From Mercurialis annua (Eukaryota > Streptophyta > Magnoliopsida > Malpighiales > Euphorbiaceae), in contig NC_065570.1 of the NCBI RefSeq assembly GCF_937616625.2, positions 49,653,665 through 49,717,664 on the forward strand: DNA of 64,000 nt, written 5' to 3'. Position 1 is the first letter of the stretch. Every line of letters starts with the position of its first letter. Below are positions 33,690-45,659 of this stretch, one piece after another. Under the pieces are notes generated by a model. The model did no database searches. It was not told the DNA's origin and worked only from the letters and a program-made list of their open reading frames with translations. The position numbers were made by a program, and so were the translations under genes.

Positions 33690-35677
33690 CAATAACTAAT
33701 TCGTATAATGGAACTCACCATGCACGCAGCTAACCTCAATGTCTCTGAACCATTATTGAACCTAACCCAAGAGGATTTGGAAATTAGTTTGTTTTGGTGG
33801 GTCAATTAGTTGGTAAGAAAGTTTTTCATGATGCTATTGTTTAGAAAGTCCTGACTAAGTCTTGGAGAACAATAGAAGGTTTTAACATCTCAAAGGATTG
33901 CGATGGGATCTACATTTTACTTGGAGGAAGACTCTAAGAAGGTCTGGGCTGGCAGACCATGGTGTATCACTAAATACTTACTAGTTCTTCAATGATGGCC
34001 TGATGATGAAGCTGTCGGTTCAATAGATTTCTCTTTGCCTCGATTCTGGATTCATGCAATGGGTCTACCAGCAAACCATATTAATGCCCATAATGAAAGA
34101 GATATCAGAAGTCTGTTTGAGGAATATATCTCCTCAAAATGCGATGATAATTAAATTAGAGGAGGATGAGGGCCCCTATGTTTAAAAGTCACGCTATATT
34201 TCAAGAAACCTTTGAGAAAAGGGTTCTACACTCCTCTTAAGATTGGAAAATAAAAATGGGTTAGTTTTATGTACGAGAGGATGCCCACCGTTTTCAGAGT
34301 GGAATAATTGGACACTCAACCTACTATTGCAGTACAACGGTGTCTGTTAACAAAGACTCAAGTGAGGCCTCTTTCAGATCGGATATGAGAGTGGAATTCA
34401 AGAAAGTGTATGTTACCAAATACCTTGCCCTTGGAACAAGAGTAGGGTTAACGTGACTTTGGCGAATGGTAACTCAGCCGGAAGTTGGTCTAAACCCGGT
34501 GAACCCTCAATGATGACTAGACATTCAAGGGTAGCTCAACCTTCTTAGGCCATTCCAAGCAGAGGCCTTATGGTTCTTGACCATTGGGTAGATAGAAGAA
34601 ACATCAAACCTAACTTTGCATAACATAATAAAAAAAATGGATCCTCTAGATACGAGGTTGAAGACCTAATGAAGGTAGACATGAGTCTAGAAAAAGGAAA
34701 CTAGGTCAAACTTGTACTTCATCCTATTTGTGGATAGTCTGAAGATAAGAGTTTTGATATAAAAAGGGTAGAAAGTTCCTTTTGCGTGCTAAAAAGACTG
34801 ATGTATAGGCAAACAATTGTGACTCGAATAAACTCCTCCATCTAGATATCTTGAAGGCATGTAACATTGCAAGACTTCTACAAAACATTGAGCCCACTAT
34901 CCACAACCCAGATTCTTACCAAAAAATTCAGTTGGATCCCTACAAGTTTGCCACAAGCCCTATTCTCAAAGCAAACTCATACAAAGGAGCTATTTATTGT
35001 AATTGAAAGATTCTTGAAGAGCTATGACTACTACATTTGGTGATCCCCAAGCCCACTACCTCTTCTAAATCCCCCTCTAATTTTCATCACATGCATGAAA
35101 ACCCTAAATCCCATGGATTAACACTTGATCAGCTCCATTTAGTTAACAACGATAGTCCTAAACCCTCACAAATTCCATGTGTCACCACCCTTAGAACTCG
35201 ATGCAACCATAACCCTCTAACCTCTCTGGACATCTGTTTTAAACTTACCCTTTGACACCAGTCTCTAGTCCAAATGTTACCTCACTCTCTCTGGTTATCC
35301 ATGTACTTGCTCCGACCACAACTCACACTAATGTTGTCCCTAACCCTACTATCCTGGTTATTCTTGATGTTATCTCTGGATTTCCTATCAATGATGACGC
35401 TGTACCTAGGCTCGAACAACTCCCAATTCATCATAGAATTAAAACCTTGGCAAGGCAACATCTCCTTTCCACAATTGTTGGAAGTATTGACACAACTTCG
35501 GGCACAAATGAAGTTACAAATTCTTTGGGCCCAATTGAAACAAGTAAGGAAAACTCAAAATTACACAAGTGTAAGGGTGACATGATGGAGGTCCATATGA
35601 CTAAAAAGAAGTGTTTACTACCATTATCCAAACCGGTGGAGGACGCCAGCAAGAATGGGCCCCAAAAGAATATATAA
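33690..35677 (+). pseudogene. LINE ORF1 (DUF4283 type), decayed
   Basis: Plus strand. The start near 33710 reads MELTMHAANLNVSEPLLNLT. Later, in shifting frames, come a KSWRTIEGFNISKDCDGIY stretch, EEDSKKVWAGRPWC, DFSLPRFWIHAMGLPANHIN and RDIRSLFEEYISS. This is the order found in plant LINE ORF1 with DUF4283 and the following CCHC-type region. The C-terminal open stretch (35252-35677) is Ser/Thr/Asn-rich and ends just before the ORF2 endonuclease. Several stops and frameshifts break it. Confidence 0.7.
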
Positions 35678-36245
35678 AGACTCTTGTTTGGAATTGTCAG
35701 GGTGTGGGGAACCCCTAACAGTCCATAACCTTCAAGGGATTGTAAAATCTCATTCTCCGGGCTTAGTTTTTCTTGTCGAAACTAAGAATAGGACTGAAAA
35801 AGTGGAACTTATTTTTCAAAAATGCAGCTTTAGACAGTCTAGATGTGCTGATCCTTAGAGCATGTCCAGCGGCATCGCGCTCACTTGGAATTCCACATGT
35901 ATTATTAGCGTAGTTAATTTTCAGAGTTTTTATCTTCATCGTATTGTAGTAAGTGAGGATGTCAATGTCAATTGGAATTTTATTAGAATTTACCTTATTG
36001 TTTCTTATCTCGAATGTGTGCAAAAATTTTGTTTCCTTGTAAATTAGATTAATGATTTATCAGGACAAACTATTATAGGTTGTGACTTTAATTGTATTAG
36101 TAATAGAGGTGAGAAAATCGGGGGGACTGTGTACAATTTGAGTCGGATGGAAAGCATGCACAAGTTCCTCAATGATGCCAAACTGTAGGACTTAGGTTAT
36201 GTAGGAGAAATCATCCGAATTTTTCATGGTACAATAATCAAAATG
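35678..36245 (+). pseudogene. LINE ORF2 N-terminal endonuclease fragment
   Basis: After a frameshift the reading is LVWNCQGVG, then GIVKSHSPGLVFLVETKNRT and SSGIALTWNSTCI, then LQDLGYVG near 36180. This follows the exonuclease/endonuclease/phosphatase domain that nicks DNA in plant LINEs (WN.rG.G...tv..L......P....L.ET). It stops short near 36245, where gypsy sequence begins. The endonuclease C-terminus and the RT core are missing. Confidence 0.7.
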
Positions 36246-36249
36246 CGGT

Positions 36250-37461
36250 GAGACCTCCACTAGGATTCTAGCCACAAGAACTAAGAAAGCTTAGCTTAGA
36301 GGAGATGTTCACTACTTACATGAGCAAAAACGATGCTCCTTTGCAAAATCAACAAGTTTCCATAAAAGGTTTGGAGACGCAAATCGGTCAACTTTTTATT
36401 TGTCAAATCGCACTCAAGGTGCATTACCTAGCAACACTGAAATAAATCTAAAAGAACAAGCTAAGGCAATCCATTTGAGGAGCGGAACTGAATTAAAATC
36501 ACCAAAACCCAAGGACAAAGTAGCTCAAGGAAATGTAAGTGAAGGCGAAAGCAAAGGAATCATTGAGGAAAAGAAAGTTGAACTCAAACCGTATGCACTG
36601 ATAGTTCCTCATCCTCAACTGTTGAAGGAAGCAAAAGAAGTCAAGAACTTCTTTAAGTTCCTTAACATGTTTAGGAAAATTCACATCAAGATCCCTCTCA
36701 CCGAGGTAATTACTCAAATGCCTAAATATGCCAAGTACTTGAAGGAAATTATCTCAAATAAGAGAAACATTGATGATTTGGGAACGGTAACATTGACCGC
36801 CCTCATTCAAAACAAACTTCCTCAAAAGGCAAAGGATCAGGGAAGCTTCACAATACCTTCCACGATTGCCGAAACAAATTTTGCTAAGGTACTTTGTGAC
36901 CTTGGTGCTAGCATAAATTTGATGTCTTTGTATATTTGTAAGAAGTTAGGTATGATGAAAGAATTGAGGGAAACATTTGTTTCTCTGCAACTGGCAGGCA
37001 AGTCCATCACTTACCCAAGAGGAGTACTTGAGGATATACTAATCAAAGTGGACAAGTTCATATTTCCCATTGATTTCATAGTACTTGACATGGAGGAAGA
37101 TAAGGAAGTGCCTCTCATTTTCAGAAGACCGTTTCTCGCAATAAGTAAAGCCGTAATCGACATTGAGGGAGGCAAGTTGACCTTAAGAGTAGGTCAAGAG
37201 GAGGTAACTTTTGAAATGTATACATCTTTAATATATCCTATGGAATATGATTCTTGTTTACGTGTTGATATTGTCAATCATTATGTTGATGAATATGTTA
37301 AGTTTAAGCATGAGCCTCTACATGAGATTTATTTTGAAGAGCATAATATCATTTCACATGATAATTTTAGGAACCAAGAAAAGATGTTTGAAATACTTGA
37401 AAGAGATTCCAAACCAGCCCTACCTTCCATTGAAAGCCCCCCTAAGCTTGATTTGAAATAA
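36250..37461 (+). pseudogene. Ty3/gypsy gag C-terminus and protease fragment
   Basis: The frame is broken near 36400, then open to 37461. It begins with LEEMFTTYMSKNDAPLQNQQ and GLETQIGQL and continues NRTQGALPSNTEINLKEQAK and AIHLRSGTEL, the end of gag in the Athila/Tat-like branch. The aspartic protease follows: FAKVLCDLGASINLMSLYIC, with D-L-G-A as active site, and later VPLIFRRPFLAISKAVIDIE. No LTR is found beside it. The frame ends in a TAA with the RT region in another register. Confidence 0.8.
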
Positions 37462-38960
37462 TTACCTTCACATTTGAGGTATGCATTTCTAGGGGAGAAC
37501 TCTACTTTCCTGGTCATAATTTTTGCACATTTGAATGAAGTAGAGGAAACCAATCTGATGCATGTTTTAAGAAAGGACGTTAAAGCTATAGGTTGGACCA
37601 TAGCAGATATAAAAGGAATTAGTCCTTCTTTATGCATGCATAAGATTTTAGTGGAAGAAGTTCATTCACTAACCATTGAGCATCTATAAAGGTTAAAACC
37701 TAACATGAAAGAGGTGGTGAAAAGTGAAATTATCAAACTTCTAGATGCAGGAAGTATCTATCCAATTTCGAAAAGTAATTGGGTGAGTCCCTTGTAAGTA
37801 GTACCTAAAAAAGGGGAACAACTATGATTGAAAATGATAAACATGAGCTGATTCCCACTAGAAAAGTAACGGGTTGGCGTGTATGCATTGACTATAGAAA
37901 ATTGAATAAAGCCACCTGAGAAGATCACTTTCCTTTACCTTCGATCAAATGCTAGAAAGACTTATAGGGTATGCATATTATTGTTTCCTCGATGGCTATT
38001 CGGGATACAATCAAATTCCAATCTTGCCCGAAGATTAAGAAAAGACCACATTTGTTTGTCCATATGGCTCTTTTGCCTATATGAGAATGCCTTTTGGGCT
38101 ATGTAATGCACCAGCGACCTTTCAAAGGTGCATGATGGCCATTTTCTCTGACATGATTGAGAAATCTATTGAAGTGTTTATGAATGATTTTTTGTCTTTG
38201 TTACTTTTATTATTATTGTTAATCTAATCTTTCCCAAATATTACAGTGATGTGAGGAAACAAACCTTGTTTTGAATTGGGAAAAGTGTCATTTTATCGTA
38301 AGAAAAGGAACTCTATTATGGAACAAAATTTCAGAAAAAGGCATTGAAGTGGATAGGGGGAAAAGGATGTAATTGAGAAACTATCATTGCCTTCTTCGAT
38401 GAAAGGCACTCAAAGTATTCTTAGACATGCATGGTTTTATAGAAGATTCATCAAAGATTTCTCCAAGATCACTAAACCTCTTTGTCATCTATTGATAAAA
38501 GATAGAAAATTTGATTTTGACCAAGAGTGTTTAAATGCCTTTAACAGAATCAAGAAAGAGCTAATTTATGCACCTATCATCATCACTTTTGACTGGAGTA
38601 TGCCATTTAAACTCATGTGTGATGCAAGTCATTACGCGGTTGGGGCAGTTTTGGGACAAAGACGAGATAAACGATTGCATGTCCTTGCTTATGGAATCGC
38701 ACCCTCAATGATGCGCAATTAAATTATGCCACGACCGAGAAAGAGTTACTACCTATTGTTTTTGCTTTTGACAAGTTTAGATCATACTTAATGAGTTCAA
38801 AAACAATAGTGTTCATGGATCATGCAGCAATCAGATCGCAAAGAAAGAGGCTAAGCATCGACTAATTCGTTGTATTCTATTATTACAGGAATTTGATCTA
38901 GAGATCAAAGATAAGAAAGGAGCTGAAAATCATGTTGCGGATCACCTTTCTAGATTGGAA
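37462..38960 (+). pseudogene. Ty3/gypsy reverse transcriptase and RNase H fragment, inactivated
   Basis: A linker reads LHVL-like KDVKAIGWTIADIKGISPS. Then come MKEVVKSEIIKLLDAGSIYP, WRVCIDYRKLNKAT and, near 38175, FMNDF where the family has F-M-D-D: the first catalytic aspartate is Asn here. Frameshifts and stops are frequent. RNase H follows (DWSMPFKLMCDASHYAVGAV, YATTEKEL-like block), ending with [14 protein letters not shown] around 38930-38970. This copy could not encode an active enzyme. Confidence 0.82.
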
Positions 38961-40090
38961 CAAGAAGACATAGAGCTAGAAAAACCACCCATCAACGAGT
39001 TCTTTCCCGACGAACAATTGTTTGCTATCCTAAATGCTATTTGTGATATTCCTTGGTTTGCTGATTTTGCTAATTTCTTAGCTTGCAAAATACTACCCAA
39101 GAATTTTAACTTATCAATAAAGGAAAAAGTTTACGCATGATGTTAAAAGCTATTTTTTGGATGAACCGTATTTGTAAAAGTATTGTTCTAACCAAATTAT
39201 TGGGAGATGCATTGACAAGGAAGAAGCACGTAGAATTTTAAATCATTATCATGCTTTAGAATGTGGTGGACATTTTGGTTCGTCTAGAACTGCTGCTAAG
39301 GTACTTCAATGTGGTTTTTATTGGCCTTCATTATTCAAAGATGCCCATGCTTTTATTTTGAATTATAATAGATGTTAAAGGATGGGTAATATATCAAAAA
39401 GGAATGAAATGCTTAATACCATACTTAAGGTTGAATTATTTGATCTTTGAAGATTTAATTTTATAGGACTATTTCCATCATCTTATGGTAATAAATACAT
39501 ACTTGTCGCAGTGGATTACGTGTCTAGATGGGTAGAGGCAATTTCTCTACCATCAAATGAGTCTAAACATGTGCTTAAATTCTTATAAAAAAATATAACT
39601 TATTTTGGTGTACCTCTTACAATTATTAGTGATGGAGGTAAGCATTTTTATAGTAAATATTTGGGTTCTCTACTCACTAAATATGGTGTCGCTAAGCGTG
39701 TAGGTACGCCATATCATCCTCAAACTAGTGGCCAAGTCAAAATATCCAATCGCGGGCTAGAGTAAATTTTAGAGGCTATAATCAGTTCATAAAAGAAGGA
39801 TTGGGCAATTAAGCTTGATGATGCTCTATGGGCATATATAACAGCCTTAAAAACACCAACATGTATGTCACCATATCGATTGGTGTTTGGAAAGGCGTGT
39901 CACCTTCCGGTGGAATTAGAGCATAAAGCTTATTGGGCAACCAAGATGCTAAATTTTGGAAGGTATGTGATTGGCAAGAAAAGACTTTTGCAACTAAACG
40001 AGTTGGAAGAGTTACATGTTTATGCTTATGAGAATGTTGGGACTTATAAAGAATGTTGTAAAATTTCATTCTCCGCCAATCCCATATGAG
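38961..40090 (+). pseudogene. Ty3/gypsy integrase fragment, inactivated
   Basis: The zinc-binding part reads EARRILNHYHALECGGHFGS (His-His) and, further on, a damaged Cys pair. In the core, FNFIGLFPSS lacks the first acidic residue of DDE, IISDGGKHFYSKYLGSLLTK keeps the second, and GQVKISNR has Lys where Glu is expected. The C-terminal part (39865-40089) is [20 protein letters not shown], then [10 protein letters not shown] and LQLNELEEL. The fragment ends near 40090, where LINE sequence resumes. Confidence 0.82.
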
Positions 40091-41386
40091 TGTCGGTTGC
40101 ATTTGATTTCTTGGGCAAAGATGTGTCAACCGAAAGAAATGGGTGGTATGGGATTTTCGGATCTCAAAAATTTCAATTTAGCTTTATTAGGTAAGCAAAG
40201 AAGGCCATTCATTAATCAACCCAAGTCCCTCATTTCCAAAGTTATCAAAGGGAAATATTTCCCCCACGATTCCTTCCTTCAAGCTAGACCGCATTCGAAC
40301 GGCTCATGGGCTTAACAAAGCATTATGAAAGATAGAGTTGTCTTTGTCTACGGCATTCGTTTGCAACCACGATTAGGTGAAGCTGTTTCTGTCCAGAATG
40401 ATCCCTAGTTACCCGGATCTTACCCGCACAGAATATTGCTAAAAACTATAGTGTCTCCTCACATTAATAGAGTTTATGATTTGGTTAGGAGCAATGTGAA
40501 TAATTAGGATTAAGACCTAGTAAACGCTATCTTTACTCAGGATGATGCTAGGGCGGTTCTTTCATTGCCTATAAGCGTTAAAATGAATAGGGACAAAATG
40601 ATTTATAACTTCACAAGATCCGAGGATTTTTCAGTTAAGTCAGAATATCATCTTTCTTTCGCCAATTCTACTAGAAGCCCTTCAAATGTTGGGTTGTTAT
40701 TCAACCAGCCCTAAGGGATAGCAAATTGTGGTCCTTTTGGAAGATGAGAATTCCTCCTAATCTCAAGAGCTTCCTTTGAACAACACTTAGAAACGGGTTA
40801 GCAGATAATGGAAATATTGCTAGATGGATTCCTTTAGCTTTAGATATATGCCCAAGTTGCTGTAATACTGAATCAGTTTGTCATACCATTATATCTTTCC
40901 CTTTTGTTGCAACGGTTTGGTTGGTTTCTTCTATCGGCCAAGTCCTCTCCGGAGGTTCTATTCAAATTGTTAATGACCTATGGAAACATTTTTTTCCCTC
41001 CAATTAGCTGCAGAAGAACTCGATATGATCCTTATCAAAGAAGCTTGGATAATATGGGCTATGTGGCTAGCACGAAACGAGCTTATCTTCAAGAATGAGG
41101 ATAGCGACCCCAGCGAGTTCTTTAGTTAGCAAACAAACTCTTTCGTGATTGCAAGGAAGCTCTGAGTTCTGATAGGTAGTCTACAGGTCAACCGAACGTG
41201 GTGGTTCATTGGCAGCCTCCAACTGCAAACTTCCTTATAATATATTTCGATGGAGCTTTCCAATAAGCTTCAAATTCTGGGGTTGGGGCATGCGTTATGA
41301 GGTATAATGTGGGGAGACCTATATCATCCTTTGCTTGACGATTTAGACACATTAGTTCTCCAGCATTGGTTGATGATCTAGCTCTT
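40091..41386 (+). pseudogene. LINE ORF2 C-terminal remnant (post-RT, zinc-binding, start of RNase H)
   Basis: Plus strand: ECRLHLISWAKMCQPKEMGG, MGFSDLKNFNLALLGKQ, VIKGKYFPHDSFLQAR, and then a decayed zinc-binding region (about 40720-41000). RNase H begins near 41200 with HWQPPTANFLIIYFDGAFQ. It is the same element as 33690-36245. The sequence jumps over the RT core, which is replaced by the gypsy fragment. The solo LTR 41387-42828 interrupts it. Confidence 0.75.
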
Positions 41387-42828
41387 TGTTGGTAAAAATT
41401 CGCAAGTGTACAGATGCCAACTCGTAATATAGAATGTAAAGTCTGGATATCGTGCCCACAGGGAAACCTACTAGATACACCCAATTAAGATACTCATTTT
41501 GGATAACAAATAGAATAATTGAAGAAAGTGATTAAACTAATTAGACTTATACAAGCAATTAAAACTGAAATTAAATAAAGCTGAAATTAAACTAAGAATA
41601 AACTCTATGAGAAGGAAATAAGAGATTATTAACTATACTTATGTTATTCAACAAATTGGTTATGAATTTAGTTGTTTTAACTGCAGTTCAGACTAGTCGA
41701 AACCACCTATATTGCTGTCTCAAGCCTCTATAGGCAAAAACGTGCACACATCAACTAAAAGGCAAATCACTCACTCTCGTGTTATAATCAACCTAATTAA
41801 CTAATCAAATGGCGTTCATTAAGCAAACCCTAAGAACACGTATACATTAATTCACTCTCGCGTAATTAATTTCTACGTTGTTAATTGTTATGGTCTATTT
41901 CAACTTTAGCTCTCTCGAGTCAAAATAAAAACACAAGGCAATAGTCTAAGTGATCATATTAAACTAAACATTAAAAACAATAATTAACATACAATTGAAT
42001 AATAATTCATAAACACAATTCAGTTAAATAAGCATAATTCATTCAATAATCCTTAATTAAGGGTTTAGCTACTCCTAACTAAGGAAAATTCAACAATCAA
42101 TAAGAAGGAATTCATAGTTCTTAAGGTTACAATAATTAAAGATCTCTCGAAAATCACTGTACCTCTATCGCTCGATCCCCAAAATATAATGTCGCTGAAT
42201 AATCTAGAAAATGAATAATGAACGATGAACAAAACTCAAATTATGCTAATATGATGTTTTTAGTCTAATACAATTGTAAGCGAAGCCTAATTTGGTTGTA
42301 AAAACTACTATATATACCTGTTATTAGTCTTAGCTTCGTATGTGATGAAGTCCCGATTAAGCATCAAAATAAAGTAACAGGTCAAAACGGTAATTCCACA
42401 CAATCCAGCAGCTAGGCGCGTTGCGAGGCGCGTTGATCCCATCGCACCTTGCAACTCAGCTCAATTCTTCTTAAGGCATGATGCGAGGCACGTTACCTCC
42501 ATCGTGCCATCCATCTTCCTTTCCTCCTTAGGGAGCAAAATAACCAGGGGCACGATGCGAGGCACGTTGCCTCCACAGTGCCTTCCATCTTCCTTCAAGC
42601 TAAATCTCAGAAACAGCTACGAAATAACTCTAATAATCTATCAGACTCCGGTATTGTTTAAACTTCACCATATTGCTCCGATTTAGTCTGAAACTCCTGT
42701 GAAATCTACGTGGTAGTACCTGAAACACTCAAATAGGAAATGAGACCCTATATACATAAAATAATCACTAAACACATGTAAATAACTCGTAAAACAACGA
42801 TAATATAGGAGTAATTCTACTCCTATCA
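41387..42828 (-). repeat. Solo LTR (1442 bp), minus orientation, with 5-bp TSD
   Basis: On the minus strand it begins TGATAGGAGTAGAATTACTC and ends GCGAATTTTTACCAACA. A perfect duplication CTCTT (41382-41386 and 42829-42833) flanks it. It is the same family as 31007-32504. Around 42410-42600 it holds direct repeats of a GATGCGAGGCACGTTGCCTC type with a period near 75 bp. No internal region remains. Confidence 0.93.
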
Positions 42829-43120
42829 CTCTTCGTGAAGCAATTTTGCTAACTCAGAAACTTTGCTTTTCAAGTGTGACTTTTGAAGGTTATGCTAAAG
42901 TAATTATAGAGGCTATGACAGGTAGTATTTTAGTTGATTCAGCCTACGAAGTTGTTATTCAGGACTGTCGAGTGTTAAACCAAAATTTGAGTTTAGTTTG
43001 TTTTAATTTTATTAGACGTTCCAGTAATTAGGTGGCTCATCTATTCGCCAAAAAGTCACCTAAAGATGTAGAATTATGTTGTAACCCTCTAACACATATG
43101 GTGTGGTTAGAGTAGAAATT
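42829..43120 (+). pseudogene. LINE ORF2 RNase H end
   Basis: It continues the frame lost at 41386: EAILLTQKLCFSSVTFEGYA, AMTGSILVDSAYEVVIQDCR, VCFNFIRRSSN, then VAHLFAKKSPKDVE, the C-terminus of plant LINE RNase H. The CTCTT duplication is at its start. An AT-rich tail follows; no clear poly-A tract was fixed. Confidence 0.75.
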
Positions 43121-43159
43121 TTTGTAGTCAATTTTTTCGTAATAAAAATTCATTTTTTG

Positions 43160-43950
43160 ATAAAAAGAAAGGCTAAAGGGCTGAAAAATTACCGACCTTA
43201 ATTTGTTTTGTTTTTCAATTCCACACCGACGTTGTAATTTGTCATTTTTACTCTATTTTACGGATTTAATTTTCAATAGAACTCTAAATTAGAAAAATTA
43301 GATGTTTTTATTGCTATAAGGATGAAAATACGTAAAACAGTTAAATTTAAAGATCATATCATGCTTTTTCTAATTGGATAAATTTAAAAAAGTCCTTTAA
43401 CTTAAAAAAGTTTCAAATAAATCCTAAATAAAACATTAATTAAATAAGTATATATAATTAATTATTAAATTTCAACACGTCCGACGCAGCTTTCATCAGA
43501 CCCGCCATCGTCGGACTCGTCGACCCCTTCTCCGCTCGTCCTCCCATGGAGGACGAGCTGGTTGTTCGTCCTACATGGGAGGATGAGCAGACCTTCTTGC
43601 CCGTCCTCTCATGGACGACGACGACAGGTTTGGGGGCCAACGGGTTCGCGAAAGACGGCGATAGTCCGAGGGAGGTAGTAATGGAGTCGGATACGTTTTA
43701 AATAATTTAAATTATTAGTTTTATTTTTATTTTACGGAGAAGATATTTTGTGTAATTTATAACATGAAAGAATATTTGATATATATTAAAGGTTTATTTT
43801 GAATATTTTCCAAATAAAAAGAGTTCAATTTAATGTTTCAAGGTGCTACTGAAAGTTAAAATCCGAAATATGATAAAATTATAACGTCAGGATGCAATCG
43901 AAAATCAAAACAAAGTTAAGTAGTGTTTTAGCTTATTAAAAAAACACCAT
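43160..43950. mobile_element. Possible TIR element (about 790 bp)
   Basis: The left part (about 43178-43275: CTTAATTTGTTTTGTTTTTC, ACGTTGTAATTT) pairs with an inverted, diverged right part (about 43835-43925: CTTAACTTTGTTTTGATTTT after inversion). The middle (43480-43680) is GC-rich with GTCCTCCCATGGAGGACGAG-type palindromes. The exact ends and a target-site duplication could not be fixed. The ORF at 43458-43640 (-) is not believed. Confidence 0.42.
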
Positions 43951-44349
43951 ATTAAATGAGCAACCTCAAAGTCAAAACAAATTAATTTCTATCTAAATTT
44001 TGTACTAAGAGGATAAGGCATCAATTATGTCAGTCTTTTGGGTTTTTAATTTTGACTTGTTTAAATATGTCAACTCCAGTAAACATATCTATTTTTCTTC
44101 AGAAAACTCCAGTAAACATTTTTAGATGAATTAAATATGCATGCTTCCTTTGCAGCGGAAACTCCCTGCAACCTGTGTCGTGACAGTTTAGGGGTGAGAA
44201 AAATCAAATTAATCTATTAATTTGATCTAAACTAGATCGATTTTTTAGTTTGATTAAACTAATTAAAACGGACTGGTTTAGATGAACATAATAAAAAGAG
44301 TATGGCTTTCAATTTTAGTTTGATTTTTATCAATAGTTATATATACATA

Positions 44350-44402
44350 TAACTTGATACACACACGCTCGCACGCGCGTGTGTGTATATATATATATAT
44401 AT
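44350..44402. repeat. Mixed dinucleotide microsatellite
   Basis: ACACACGCTCGCACGCGCGT is followed by GTGTGTATATATATATATAT, a compound repeat. Confidence 0.9.
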
Positions 44403-44695
44403 AGTTAATGTTCAAAAAAATCACGAACTTTACACGTTTTTTCATTTTAATCACGCATTTTAAATTTTTTTCATTTTCATGTACGAATTATCATTTTTTT
44501 CTCAAATTCATGCACGATGATGAGGTGGCGCTCATTCATTGGTGTAAAATGACCTCTACCTCAGCAAATTACGCCAATGGAGCCGTGACACCTCAGCATC
44601 ATGAATGAATTTGAAATAAAGTGTTAGTTCGTGTATGAAAATGAGAAAATTTAAACTACGTGATTAAAATAAGAAAACGTGTAAAGTTGGTGAAA
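44403..44695. mobile_element. Foldback Mutator-type MITE related to 5667-5986
   Basis: The two halves are inverted copies for over 100 bp. The left reads GTTAATGTTCAAAAAAATCA, then CACGAACTTTACACG; the inverted right reads ACCAACTTTACACGTTTTCT. The TCATTTTAATCACG and TCAAATTCATG phrases occur in both halves. The left flank is a (GT/CG/TA) microsatellite (44350-44402), which hides the TSD. The right end is worn. Confidence 0.65.
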
Positions 44696-45268
44696 CTGAC
44701 AATAAATCAATCCGAAACTGACAATAAATTTTGATTAAGTGAACCAAAATATTTATTTTAATATTTGATGTGGTTTGATTTCTATTTTATTCTTAAAAGT
44801 ATAATTTGATTTTAAATGTTATTGAACCAAATCGGACCGAAATGACTTACGCTCCACCTGTTTCTGTATTATGATTTAATTAAGCAATTCAATGCATATA
44901 CTGAACTGGTCAATTAACTACTATACAAATGATGTACGATTTTGATAAAACTTGCAAAATAATTAGAAATATGGATTCTTGATAATAACTCTTTTGAACT
45001 ACTTAATTTTCAGCCATTGAGCTCTATTCCATGTAATAAAGCTGATCACTGATCAGTGCAGATTCATTTTACATCTTCAATTTGACACAAAACATTAATA
45101 AAGGACGATTAAATTTATGATTTTGGACAAAAACATCTATATGTCAGAAACTAATTGGAGGGTTGTATATAAATTGTAGTTCAGGTAGCAAATAACTGTG
45201 GACAATTTGAAGATAAATTTAAGGATATTTTTGTCTAAACGTCCATTTTTAAGATATTTTTATATAAA

Positions 45269-45650
45269 GGCCTAATTACTTAAAAACCACCCACTTTGTA
45301 ATTTTTTTTCATTTATACCACGACCTAGGAAAATTTTCAATTGTACCCTATTTTTGATTTTTATGTTTCATCTCTATCCTAATAAGTTGAATTAACCTAT
45401 TTTCTTTTAAAAAAGAGTTTAAATTAGTCCTTCATTTTTAACCTATATTCTAATTAAACGTTAATGTTAATCATTTATGTATCTTGTTTTTAATATTTTC
45501 ATCTTTAAATTAATTAAATCATCAAAAAATTTACTTTTGGGGTACAAACGAAACATAAAAATCGAAAATAGGGTACAATTGAAAATTTTCCTAGGTCATG
45601 GTATAAATGAAAAAAAGTTATAAGGTAAGTGGTTTTTATGTAATTAGGCC
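45269..45650. mobile_element. Mutator-type MITE (382 bp), second copy of the 6940 family
   Basis: The ends are GGCCTAATTACTTAAAAACC and, inverted, GGCCTAATTACATAAAAACC. A perfect 9-bp duplication TTATATAAA (45260-45268 and 45651-45659) flanks it. The internal sequence is close to that of 6940-7318. The DNA around it (44696-45259, 45660-47330) is AT-rich and without genes. Confidence 0.94.
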
Positions 45651-45659
45651 TTATATAAA

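Noticed and set aside
39809..40129. 106-codon minus-strand ORF
   Set aside because: It is antisense to gypsy integrase and LINE sequence that are recognised on the plus strand.
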